DNA of 8,104 bases from Victivallales bacterium (GCA_017538465.1 JAFYIW010000253.1:1-8104), one strand, 5' to 3'; shown: positions 1-6,073, counted from the first letter of the stretch. Numbers and translations: made by a program. Notes: generated from the letters alone by a model not told the origin.

Positions 1-223
1 AGGGAATTTTATGCGGGACTGCCCGTGCCAACCGCAGTCTGGACGCCCAAAGTTCCCGCGAGGCGTCGGAATGTCAGCTCAGGGCTTCAGATGGTGAAAC
101 ACGGTGGAGCCGGAAGAGCCTTTCGGCATGGAAAAGATTTTCCCCGGACAGCAATGTTAGTGCGTCTGCATTTTGTGCGTACACGCGTTCCATATAGGGA
201 GGTAAACCCCCACCCCTTTCAAG

Positions 224-244
224 GGTTACTATAACCGTGTTTTT
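224..244 (+). terminator. Weak terminator-like hairpin
   Basis: GGTTA (224-228), a 3-nt loop and TAACC (232-236) form a 5-bp stem, followed by GTG and then TTTTT (240-244). It would end a forward transcript entering from the left edge. The stem is short and AT-rich. An alternative stem, GTAA(A)CCC at 204-211 with GGGTTAC at 223-229, competes for the same bases, so the call is weak. Confidence 0.25.
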
Positions 245-257
245 GACGCATTGCAAA

Positions 258-312
258 TTTTCCGAATAAGAAGGCTAAAGAATCGCAGTTTTTCTATCCT
301 TTTTCCGAATAA
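258..312. repeat. 12-bp direct repeat upstream of the TatD gene
   Basis: TTTTCCGAATAA occurs at 258-269 and again at 301-312, same orientation, 43 bp from start to start (about four helical turns). Both copies lie within 101 bp of the ATG at 359. The placement is compatible with paired operator half-sites, but no known regulator motif is recognised. The AT-rich setting makes a chance repeat somewhat easier. Confidence 0.4.
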
Positions 313-358
313 AATACAATTAACATAATTATTATAAATAAGATAAATCGATTATAAA

Positions 359-1135
359 ATGCATGATTGTCTCTCCCAAACCAAGATGATCATTTGCGAC
401 GCACATCTTCATCTGACTCGCGAAGACCTGCCACGGCTGACCGACTGGCGGGCGGCAGGTGTCGTGGGTCTGGCGAGCGCGACAGCGCATTACACCGACT
501 GGCCTGAGGCGATTGCCTTGGCGAATGAGCATCTTCCGGAAATTCGTGTCGCCCTCGGCGTCCATCCATGGTATCTGGAGGAGACAACAGAAGCCGCTCT
601 GGAAGAACTTGATACCTTTCTGGCCAACTGCCCTGCCCTCGCCGTCGGCGAAATCGGTCTGGACTACGCGGACGGACGAAATGACCGTGAACGGCAACTC
701 CACTGGTTCGAGGCGCAACTCGCCCTGGCTGAGAAGCACCGCCGTCCTGCCGTCCTGCATCTTCGCCGTGCCTGGGACTGTGCGCCGACCATCATCGCGA
801 AATATCCTGAAGTCACCACTGTCCTGCACAGCTTCAACGGCAGCCGCGAGATGGCTCGGCAACTACTGTCCACGCTTCCCAACTGCTATTTTTCCTTCGG
901 CTTCGCATTGGGCAACCCTTCCTCAACCCGTCAGGCGGGGGCAGCGCAAATCATCCCTGCGGAGCGACTCCTCGTGGACAGCGACTATCCATTCCAACGT
1001 CTGCCTGGGGCAGAAGAAAGTTCTTCGATTGACCTAAACGCCATCATCAAACGTCTTGGAGAATTACGCCATGAGTCCCCTGCCCTGCTCGCCACTCAGA
1101 TTATGAAAAACTGGCAGCGGGTTTTCAGCCCCTGA
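359..1135 (+). CDS. TatD-family metal-dependent hydrolase
   Basis: This 258-residue protein matches the TatD family in length and motif order. TatD proteins are TIM-barrel metallohydrolases (amidohydrolase superfamily); characterised members are 3'-5' exonucleases or related phosphodiesterases in the cytoplasm. Visible metal-site motifs in order are DAHLHL (H16, H18), VGEIGLDY (E98), AVLHLR (H134), VLHSFNG (H157) and LLVDSDYPF (D209, in the place of the usual LxTDxP). All the expected ligands are therefore present and the gene looks intact. The start is uncertain. The ATG at 359 gives nine extra residues; the in-frame ATG at 386 would begin MIICDAHLHL, closer to the usual family N-terminus. 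Neither has a clear Shine-Dalgarno. It stands alone on the forward strand, convergent with the reverse-strand cluster to its right. The exact substrate cannot be read from sequence, as paralogues differ. Confidence 0.93.
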   Translation: MHDCLSQTKMIICDAHLHLTREDLPRLTDWRAAGVVGLASATAHYTDWPEAIALANEHLPEIRVALGVHPWYLEETTEAALEELDTFLANCPALAVGEIGLDYADGRNDRERQLHWFEAQLALAEKHRRPAVLHLRRAWDCAPTIIAKYPEVTTVLHSFNGSREMARQLLSTLPNCYFSFGFALGNPSSTRQAGAAQIIPAERLLVDSDYPFQRLPGAEESSSIDLNAIIKRLGELRHESPALLATQIMKNWQRVFSP

Positions 1136-1221
1136 CCTTTTCGTTCTGACAATATCCAAATGACTTGAAATTCTCAAGAAAACATAATATTTTTAGCACA
1201 AATAAATTTGCTATTTAGGCA

Positions 1222-1249
1222 TTGAAAAATAACATCAAGTGGCTATTTT
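1222..1249 (+). promoter_or_regulatory. Possible promoter for the micro-ORF transcript
   Basis: TTGAAA at 1222-1227 and TATTTT at 1244-1249 are separated by 16 nt. Transcription would start near 1256, giving an 80-nt leader before the micro-ORF at 1339. A second candidate is TTGAAA 1165-1170 with TATTTT 1188-1193, spacer 17. Both are mediocre matches in AT-rich DNA, so either could be chance. Confidence 0.25.
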
Positions 1250-1281
1250 ATTTGAGCTGTCGGCAAGGCAGTCCATCGCCA

Positions 1282-1318
1282 TTGGTCCCAACCAACTCCC
1301 GGCACCCGTGTGTCCGGG
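1282..1318 (+). other. Two small hairpins just upstream of the micro-ORF ribosome site
   Basis: TTGGT-CCCA-ACCAA (1282-1295) is a perfect 5-bp stem with a 4-nt loop. CCCGG (1298-1302) pairs with CCGGG (1314-1318) across an 11-nt loop. The second hairpin ends three bases before the Shine-Dalgarno at 1322. In a forward transcript they would form a folded 5' leader. Function is unknown. Confidence 0.35.
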
Positions 1319-1338
1319 CAATAAGGAGGTGAAAGCCA

Positions 1339-1386
1339 ATGTTCCTGTGGATTACGATCATCATCCGGATTCGTTTGCATAAATAA
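1339..1386 (+). CDS. Candidate 15-residue hydrophobic micro-ORF with perfect Shine-Dalgarno
   Basis: The ORF reads MFLWITIIIRIRLHK and ends in TAA at 1384-1386. It starts seven bases after TAAGGAGGTGA (1322-1332), an 11-nt uninterrupted complement of the usual 16S rRNA 3' end; no other gene in the window has one this long. The peptide is a hydrophobic core (FLWITIII) followed by a basic tail (RIRLHK), like very small membrane-active peptides. It is shorter than the type I toxins I know (Ibs, for example, is 18-19 residues) and I recognise no homologue. A 14-bp hairpin follows four bases after the stop, and the 3' untranslated part would be antisense to the candidate small RNA on the other strand. 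An isoleucine-rich attenuator leader peptide is another reading, but no forward gene follows. An SD match of this length is improbable by chance, but translation is unproven. Confidence 0.35.
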   Translation: MFLWITIIIRIRLHK

Positions 1387-1425
1387 AAAAGCAAGCATCC
1401 GGGTGAGATAGACCCGGATGCTTGC
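1381..1425 (-). terminator. Strong intrinsic terminator (reverse strand)
   Basis: GCAAGCATCCGGGT (1391-1404) and its exact complement (1412-1425) form a 14-bp perfect stem with a 7-nt loop. Read on the reverse strand the stem is followed at once by TTTTTTATTT (1390-1381), a textbook rho-independent terminator. On the forward strand the run of A precedes the stem and no U-run follows, so it is directional. It can end the candidate small RNA that starts near 1523 and also any read-through from the GH127 gene. Confidence 0.85.
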
Positions 1426-1523
1426 ACAAACTGACGCCCGTTGCGTCTTACCCGTCAAGAACTGACCAGTGGATGCTTCGGCCTGTGTTCAAGCACGCAG
1501 GTCGCACTGGTTGTCTTGCCGTC
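1381..1523 (-). ncRNA. Candidate structured small RNA, about 143 nt, unknown class
   Basis: A promoter (1531-1560) and the strong terminator (1381-1425) bracket a reverse-strand transcript of roughly 140 nt with no ORF of note. It folds well by eye. Hairpin 1 pairs CCAGTG (1510-1505) with CACTGG (1471-1466); inside it CCTGCG (1501-1496) pairs with CACAGG (1487-1482), using one G-U pair. The loop bases TGCTT (1495-1491) can also pair with AAGCA (1478-1474), which would make a pseudoknot. Hairpin 2 is GACGC-5 nt-GCGTC (1447-1433). Hairpin 3 is the terminator. It resembles none of tmRNA, RNase P RNA, SRP RNA or 6S RNA as far as I can tell. It could be a stand-alone small RNA, a 3'-UTR-derived RNA of the GH127 transcript, or an antisense regulator of the opposing micro-ORF. 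Confidence 0.5.
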
Positions 1524-1530
1524 AGTTTTA

Positions 1531-1560
1531 ATAATATGCCACAAGTTATAGCCTTGTCAA
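1531..1560 (-). promoter_or_regulatory. Sigma70-type promoter for the small RNA
   Basis: On the reverse strand a consensus -35 TTGACA (1560-1555) and a -10 TATTAT (1536-1531, five of six) are separated by 18 nt. The alternative -10 ATATTA gives a 17-nt spacer. The expected start is near 1523, a purine. It lies about 170 nt past the GH127 stop in DNA with no conventional gene, and points at the terminator at 1381-1425. Confidence 0.5.
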
Positions 1561-1730
1561 GTTTTCAGGACAGATATCCCGAATCCACAAGATACAGGCG
1601 AAGAAAGGGCTATGCAAATGACAGTGGGGTCAAACACAAAAGGTCTGTATAAAACGGATTCGCACACTTTCAGAGCCTCCGCAGCCTTCCTGACCTGCAT
1701 GGCCGGGTTCTGCGCAAGCGCCCGCTTATC
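1561..1730. other. Intergenic stretch after GH127, no firm feature
   Basis: I see no RNA gene or repeat here. The one notable point is that the GH127 reading frame stays open for 57 codons past its TAA (1733-1731), to a TGA at 1559-1557. It includes an ATG at 1700-1698 followed by MQVRKAAEALKVCESV. No ribosome site precedes that ATG and I recognise no family. Confidence 0.4.
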
Positions 1731-3626
1731 TTATGCACTTGCCCCAGTGGTTCTGAGCCAGACTGCCATATTGGTCGGTCCGCAGTTGTTCCAAAGGGCA
1801 TACGGGATGGCCAGCGCGGTGCAGGGCGCACAACGCGGTCTGCCCACAAAATAGAGTTCCTCCGTCTCGTCGGGTTGCTCCAACTGGCCGAAAAGCCGCA
1901 ATGCCGGAGCATCTGAAGGCAGACCCTCTGGCGCGGGAGCCAATTCCGGGGGACGGTCGGTGTCCACAAGAAAATTGCGCACTTCGCCTGACAGCCCTCG
2001 GCTTTCCACGCAATAGACCACCGGTCCGCGCATCACTGCAACCCGTCCCGCATTCGTGGTCACTTTGGAATTGCAGCGGATAAATTCCCCAGGCATCTCC
2101 AGCCCCAACGTCAGGCAGTCGCCTTTGGACCACTTCCGCGTCAATGGAAGATACTTCCCCCCTGCCCCTGCATAAACACGCTCGCCATTCACCTCGACAA
2201 CGGCATTTCGGCACCAGCCAGGCAGTCGCAGGGAGAGCGTGTACTCGCCGTCTTCCAGCACGGCGATCGACACCTTGCCATGGTAGGGATAGCCACCTGT
2301 GACAGCCAGGCGAGCGACCATGCCATTTGCGAACTGGTGGCGAATCTCCACGTCAACTGGCAGATGCAGCCGCAGCTCCGTGTCCCCGACCGAGAAGACA
2401 TATTGTTGCATCTGAGTCAGAAAGCGCGCGAAATTGGTCGGACAGCAGGAGCAGTCGAACCATTCCTTGCGGACGGGCGAGCCGTCGTTGTAGCAGCAGA
2501 GATTCTCGTCCACTTCCAGATAATTGGTGTAGAAGAAGCGGTCTCCGGAGAGGCTGATGCCAGCAAGCACGCCGTTGAAGAGCGTCCGTTCCAGGACATC
2601 CGCATATTTCTCCTCGCCCGTGAGATTCAGCATTCGCTGGCAGAAGAAGACCAGCGCAATGGAGGCGCAGCTTTCCGCATACATCATCGCGCCGTTGCTC
2701 AAGTCGTAGTCGGTGGTGAAGCGCTCTCCCGCAAAGCAGGAGCCCAGTCCGCCCGTGATGTACATCCGTCGGGTGCGGACATTCTCGAAGACGGCCTCGC
2801 ACGCCTGAAGCAGCTCTTGGTCATCCGTAGCCCCCGCCACGTCGGCGGCCCCGGCGAAGAGATACATCGCCCGTACGGCATGCCCCTCCGCCGTAAATTG
2901 TCGGCGGACTGGTGCGTGAGTCTGGTTCTGGGTGCAATGCCAAGAACCACCCGCCTGCGTCTGCTCCTCCTCGATGAAAAAATGCGGCTCGGTGCCACGG
3001 TCATTGACAAAATACTGCGCCAATTCCAGATATTGCTCCTTGCCCGTGACCCGATATAGCTTCATCAACGCCAGTTCGATTTCCTCGTGGCCTGGCCATC
3101 CGCGATGTTTTCCAGGGCCGAAGTAGCTGACCAGATAGTCTGCGTAACGGCAAAGGCAGTCCAGCAGTTTGCGCTTTCCCAGCAGGGTATAGCCTGCCAC
3201 GGCGGCCTCAATCAGATGCCCGCAGCAATACAGTTCGTGCCAGTCATGCAGGTTGGCGAAGCGCTTCTCCGGCTCCACCGCCGTGAAATGGGTGTTCAGG
3301 TAGCCATCCGGCTGCTGGGCGGAGACGATGAGGTCCACCCAGCGGTCATATTCGGCCTCCAAAGCCGGATCCGGTCGCAAAGCCAGAGCCCCCGCCATTC
3401 CCTCCAGCACCTTCGCGGTGTCCGAGTCCCAGAAGACGTGCGGTTTCTTGGGCTGACCAGGACGCCACGTCAAACGAAAGGCATCCAGCCGGCCGGTCTC
3501 AATCGTCTTCGCCATCGTGGCGGGAATCGTCGTGTCCAGAGCGATCTGCTGACGTCTCGCCAGCAATCCTCCCGTGAAGCGCGCTTCCTTGAGATCAGTC
3601 GGGGTGGAGTATTTCACAAGTGGCAT
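1731..3626 (-). CDS. GH127 family beta-L-arabinofuranosidase (former DUF1680)
   Basis: This 631-residue glycoside hydrolase is predicted to release beta-L-arabinofuranose from plant glycans or hydroxyproline-linked arabinans. Family hallmarks in order are FWDSDTAKVLEG (65-76), QQPDGYLNT (104-112), HDWHELYCCGHLIEAA (127-142), GERFTTDYDL (300-309), AESCASIAL (317-325) and CSCCPTNFARF (392-402). By comparison with Bifidobacterium HypBA1, E301 is the likely acid/base. E318, C320, C394 and C395 are the zinc ligands, with C394 as the cysteine nucleophile. The catalytic set is thus complete. An (alpha/alpha)6 barrel should cover roughly 10-410, with beta-sandwich domains after it. There is no signal peptide, so it is probably cytoplasmic and acts on imported oligosaccharides. 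No Shine-Dalgarno is evident before the ATG at 3626. It lies 88 nt after the PRPP synthetase, and no sugar transporter or other CAZyme is in view, so its link to the upstream operon is doubtful. Related family GH146 is a less likely alternative. Confidence 0.92.
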   Translation of the reverse strand: MPLVKYSTPTDLKEARFTGGLLARRQQIALDTTIPATMAKTIETGRLDAFRLTWRPGQPKKPHVFWDSDTAKVLEGMAGALALRPDPALEAEYDRWVDLIVSAQQPDGYLNTHFTAVEPEKRFANLHDWHELYCCGHLIEAAVAGYTLLGKRKLLDCLCRYADYLVSYFGPGKHRGWPGHEEIELALMKLYRVTGKEQYLELAQYFVNDRGTEPHFFIEEEQTQAGGSWHCTQNQTHAPVRRQFTAEGHAVRAMYLFAGAADVAGATDDQELLQACEAVFENVRTRRMYITGGLGSCFAGERFTTDYDLSNGAMMYAESCASIALVFFCQRMLNLTGEEKYADVLERTLFNGVLAGISLSGDRFFYTNYLEVDENLCCYNDGSPVRKEWFDCSCCPTNFARFLTQMQQYVFSVGDTELRLHLPVDVEIRHQFANGMVARLAVTGGYPYHGKVSIAVLEDGEYTLSLRLPGWCRNAVVEVNGERVYAGAGGKYLPLTRKWSKGDCLTLGLEMPGEFIRCNSKVTTNAGRVAVMRGPVVYCVESRGLSGEVRNFLVDTDRPPELAPAPEGLPSDAPALRLFGQLEQPDETEELYFVGRPRCAPCTALAIPYALWNNCGPTNMAVWLRTTGASA

Positions 3627-3669
3627 GATGGCAATGAACTCTGAAATAGAATCAGCCCGACAATGTTAT

Positions 3670-3689
3670 CCCTTGTCATCGCGCAAGGG
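3670..3689. other. Hairpin between PRPP synthetase and GH127 genes
   Basis: CCCTTG (3670-3675) and CAAGGG (3684-3689) form a 6-bp stem with an 8-nt loop in the 88-nt gap. On the reverse strand it is followed by ATAACATTG, with no U-run, so it is a poor terminator. A 9-bp sequence, GATGGCAAT, occurs on both sides of it (about 3628 and 3691). It may modulate read-through into GH127. Confidence 0.3.
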
Positions 3690-3714
3690 GATGGCAATAG
3701 TTGCTTGGGGCCGT

Positions 3715-4929
3715 TCAGATGAGGTCGCGGAGCGCCTGGCTGGCCAGCCAGTAGGGGTTCTTGTGGGAGATGTCCACCGAATATGGCGGGTCGTAGGCCG
3801 GCAAGTCTTGATGCAGAACTTGGCGCCGCAGTTCGTTGACAATCCACTTCTCCAGCTTGAGGACAAGCATCTTCTTGCGGAGGCGTCCCTGCATGTCGCG
3901 GTTCAGGATGTTCGGGAGGGTGTCGGTGGTGATGATCTCGTCCACCACGTCGCTGCCCAGGTTGTCCTTGACCTCCTGCGAAGAGTAGAAGTGCGTGACC
4001 ACGAAGAGGACGCGTGCGGCGCCGGCCGCCTTGAGCTGCTTGCAGCATGCCATGATGGTGCCGCCGGTGCGCACCATGTCGTCGCACACCACCACCTCGC
4101 GACCCTTGAGCGCATCGAAATTCGTGGGGGAATCCGGCGCGGGCTTCATCACCACCTCGCGCTCGCCCAGGCGCTCCTTGGACATAATCAAAAAATCGGG
4201 CTTCTTATGCCGTGAAAGCAAGTCTTTTGAGATTTCCTCCTCGTAGGCCTTCATCACGCACTGCGCAAAGGGCGTGGCGCCCTTGTCCGGCGCGCACACG
4301 ATGATTCCCTGGTCGTCGTCAGGCTGCCCCAACTGCGAATGGTTGGCCAGATAACTGGCGTAGAGCCTCGCCGGAGAGAGGTTGTGGAAATATCCGTTGA
4401 AAGTATTGGTGAAAAGCTCCTGGACGGCGACGGAGTGGTTGTGGACCGTCATGATTTCGTCCACCCCGGCGGTCTTGAGCAGCTGCGCATAAAGCATCGC
4501 GCTCCAGGGCTGTCCGTCGAACTTTTTGTAGTCGGAGACGGAGCGCTGGAAGGCCACGCGACCGTATTCGGGGCGTGGGCCGCGGTCCTGCGCGCTGTAG
4601 AAGAGATCCGGCTCGATGAGTACCACGCGCTCGGCGCCGTTGTCCTTGGCGGCGCGGGCGACCAGGAAGGTGCGCATGGCGCGGGCGTTGCGGGTGAGGT
4701 TGCCGGAGCAGGCGGAGACGATGATGACGGTCTTGCCGTCCAACCCATGCCCGATATGGTCGAAGTCGCTTTCGTCGCTCAGGAAGCGCGGGCAGAACTC
4801 GGTATTGGCGAACTCCTTGTAGGCGAGGATGTCGGAGACATCGACCTCCTGCCGCATGTAATGCGCAATGTCGCTGGTGAAGGGATCGTCGGACTGCACA
4901 CCCACGACGATGGTTTTGGCGTTCAGCAT
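3715..4929 (-). CDS. prs: Divergent ribose-phosphate pyrophosphokinase (PRPP synthetase)
   Basis: The 404-residue product should make 5-phosphoribosyl 1-pyrophosphate from ribose 5-phosphate and ATP, the shared precursor for pyrimidines, purines, histidine and tryptophan. The C-terminal half carries a clear PRPP-binding loop, VVCDDMVRTGGTI (280-292, D283/D284), preceded by SKERLG (250-255), which matches the catalytic K-x-R loop (K251, R253). The N-terminal half has TVHNHS (161-166), where H165 aligns with the conserved ATP-site histidine. YSAQDR (111-116) stands in place of YxRQDR, so the usual arginine is an alanine. It is some 90 residues longer than the classical enzyme of about 315. The start lies six bases after the pyrB stop without a good Shine-Dalgarno, suggesting translational coupling. 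A phosphoribosyltransferase-like paralogue with a changed role is possible, but the two-domain layout favours PRPP synthetase. No frameshift is visible. Confidence 0.82.
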   Translation of the reverse strand: MLNAKTIVVGVQSDDPFTSDIAHYMRQEVDVSDILAYKEFANTEFCPRFLSDESDFDHIGHGLDGKTVIIVSACSGNLTRNARAMRTFLVARAAKDNGAERVVLIEPDLFYSAQDRGPRPEYGRVAFQRSVSDYKKFDGQPWSAMLYAQLLKTAGVDEIMTVHNHSVAVQELFTNTFNGYFHNLSPARLYASYLANHSQLGQPDDDQGIIVCAPDKGATPFAQCVMKAYEEEISKDLLSRHKKPDFLIMSKERLGEREVVMKPAPDSPTNFDALKGREVVVCDDMVRTGGTIMACCKQLKAAGAARVLFVVTHFYSSQEVKDNLGSDVVDEIITTDTLPNILNRDMQGRLRKKMLVLKLEKWIVNELRRQVLHQDLPAYDPPYSVDISHKNPYWLASQALRDLI

Positions 4930-4935
4930 AGTCGG

Positions 4936-6021
4936 CTACCGGTTGTTGAGCATGTAGTACTGGGTGATTTCGTCGTCGCGGCAGAAGGTGGTGGCGATGA
5001 GGGCGGCCCGGATCCACATTCCGTTGCGCACCTGCCGCCAATAGACCGCGCGGGAGTCGTTGTCACATTCGGTGGAGATTTCCTTGCGGCGCGGGAGGGG
5101 ATGCATGATGATGCCCTCGCGCTTCAGCACCTTGAGGTCGTCGCCGGTGAAGAAGTAGTCCTCCGGCTTGTAGGGGGGGCCGGAGACGTCGCCCCACTCG
5201 TCCTGAAGGCGTGTCATGTAGATGGCGTCGGCCTCGGGGATTTTGCCTTTGAAGTCGGTGGTGACCTCGTATTCGATGCCGGCGGCCTTGAGGCGGTCGA
5301 GAATGTCCTGCCCGATCTGGAGGCATTCCGGCGCGGCGAAGATCTGGCGGACGTTGGTGTAGTTCATCAGCAGACCGGAGAGGGAGCGCACGGTGCGGCC
5401 GCGGGCGAGGTCCCCGCAGAAGAGGACGGTCTTGTTGTCGATGCCGCCGCGTTTCTCGAAGGAGCGCGCGAGTGTATAGATGTCCAGCAGCGCCTGGGTG
5501 GGGTGCTGGTCTTTTCCGGAGCCCGCGTTGATGATGGGGATGGGGCGGTCGGTGTTGGAGATCATCCACGCCATCTCCTCGGCAAAGCCCTGCATCGGCG
5601 TGCGCATGATGATGAGGTCGAAGAAGGAGCTGAAGGTGCGGATGGTGTCCTCTTTGGTCTCGCCCTTCGCCTCGCTGGAGATGTCGGGGTCGCGGACCTC
5701 CGCCGGGCGGATGCCCAGAATCTGGCACGCGGAATAGAATGAGAGGAAAGTACGCGTGCTGGGCTGGGTGAAATAGAGCATCGCGCGCTTGTTCTTCAGC
5801 AGGGTGGAGAGATAGTCCATGCCCTGCTTGCTCTTGCCGATGCGGCGGATGCGGGTGGCCAGGTCGCAGAGGTGGTCGAGCATCTCGCGGTCGAACTGCT
5901 GCGCCATCACGCAGTGGTATGGCCGGCCGCTGGACTGCACGAAATACGGCGCCTTCTCCGCCAGGGAGAGCTTCTGGAAATCCGCCCAGGCGATTTCCTG
6001 CAACATTTTGCGGTGCAACAT
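4936..6021 (-). CDS. pyrB: Aspartate carbamoyltransferase catalytic chain
   Basis: This enzyme condenses carbamoyl phosphate with aspartate to N-carbamoylaspartate, the committed step of pyrimidine synthesis. Matches to E. coli PyrB active-site residues are S88, T89, R90, T91 (STRT), K119 (AKGET), R140 (IMRTP), H173 and Q176 (DQHPTQ), R209 (GDLARGRT), R271 and Q273 (YMTRLQ), and HPLP at 307-310. At 361 residues it is about 50 longer than E. coli PyrB, mainly through an N-terminal extension. The motif is STRTFLSFY instead of STRTRLSFE, so the second arginine and its i+4 partner are both changed. The start at 6021 is supported by AAGGAG (6034-6029) seven bases upstream. No pyrI regulatory chain is seen next to it. 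argF ends 52 nt upstream; the PRPP synthetase starts six bases downstream. The DQHPTQ and YMTRLQ motifs argue for aspartate rather than ornithine as substrate. Confidence 0.93.
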   Translation of the reverse strand: MLHRKMLQEIAWADFQKLSLAEKAPYFVQSSGRPYHCVMAQQFDREMLDHLCDLATRIRRIGKSKQGMDYLSTLLKNKRAMLYFTQPSTRTFLSFYSACQILGIRPAEVRDPDISSEAKGETKEDTIRTFSSFFDLIIMRTPMQGFAEEMAWMISNTDRPIPIINAGSGKDQHPTQALLDIYTLARSFEKRGGIDNKTVLFCGDLARGRTVRSLSGLLMNYTNVRQIFAAPECLQIGQDILDRLKAAGIEYEVTTDFKGKIPEADAIYMTRLQDEWGDVSGPPYKPEDYFFTGDDLKVLKREGIIMHPLPRRKEISTECDNDSRAVYWRQVRNGMWIRAALIATTFCRDDEITQYYMLNNR

Positions 6022-6036
6022 CGTTTGTCTCCTTGT

Positions 6037-6073
6037 GCCTCGCCCGGCCAGCGAGGCCGGGAAACTCTCGGCC
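6037..6073 (-). promoter_or_regulatory. Set of mutually exclusive hairpins in the argF-pyrB gap
   Basis: The 52-nt gap can form three competing stems. GGCCG (6055-6059) pairs with CGGCC (6069-6073); CCCGGCC (6043-6049) pairs with GGCCGGG (6055-6061); GCCTCGC (6037-6043) pairs with GCGAGGC (6051-6057). The last ends three bases upstream of the pyrB Shine-Dalgarno (6034-6029). No U-run follows, so control of translation or RNA processing is likelier than termination. It could also be only a GC-rich accident. Confidence 0.35.

Larger units (their letters stand above)
1..358. other. Left-edge region without a convincing gene
   Basis: No gene can be assigned. On the forward strand, frame 1 is open from the left edge to a TAA at 232-234 and begins REFYAGLPVPTAVW, so this could be the tail of a gene starting outside the window. 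Frame 2 is also open, to a TAG near 196-198, and neither frame has a composition that settles the matter. A reverse-strand frame of about 60 codons (74-256) would need a TTG start without a ribosome binding site. Local pairing is visible, for example the 6-bp stem GGAAAA-GA-TTTTCC near 132-145. From about 240 to 358 the DNA becomes strongly AT-rich, as expected for the promoter region of the following forward gene, but no clear -35/-10 pair stands out. Confidence 0.5.

Noticed and set aside
1322..1332. Reverse strand reads TCACCTCCTTA, like a 16S rRNA 3' end
   Set aside because: The neighbouring bases do not match 16S rRNA, so this is the complement of a Shine-Dalgarno, not an rRNA fragment.
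1339..1530. Isoleucine-rich leader peptide and attenuator of an ilv-type operon
   Set aside because: The peptide has five Ile in 15 residues and stems follow, but no forward gene lies downstream; the next gene runs the other way.
1551..1575. TTGTCAAGTTTTCAGGACAG resembling an insertion sequence end
   Set aside because: No matching inverted copy, target duplication or transposase is present; the part TGTCAA is better explained as the small-RNA -35 element.
2280..3059. 259-codon forward frame opposite GH127
   Set aside because: It lies wholly inside a gene with intact family motifs on the other strand.
4339..5742. 467-codon forward frame opposite pyrB and the PRPP synthetase
   Set aside because: It is antisense to two genes with complete catalytic motifs. 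Its composition is repetitive (V, G, D, E-rich) with no domain, as expected from the mirror of G/C-ending codons.
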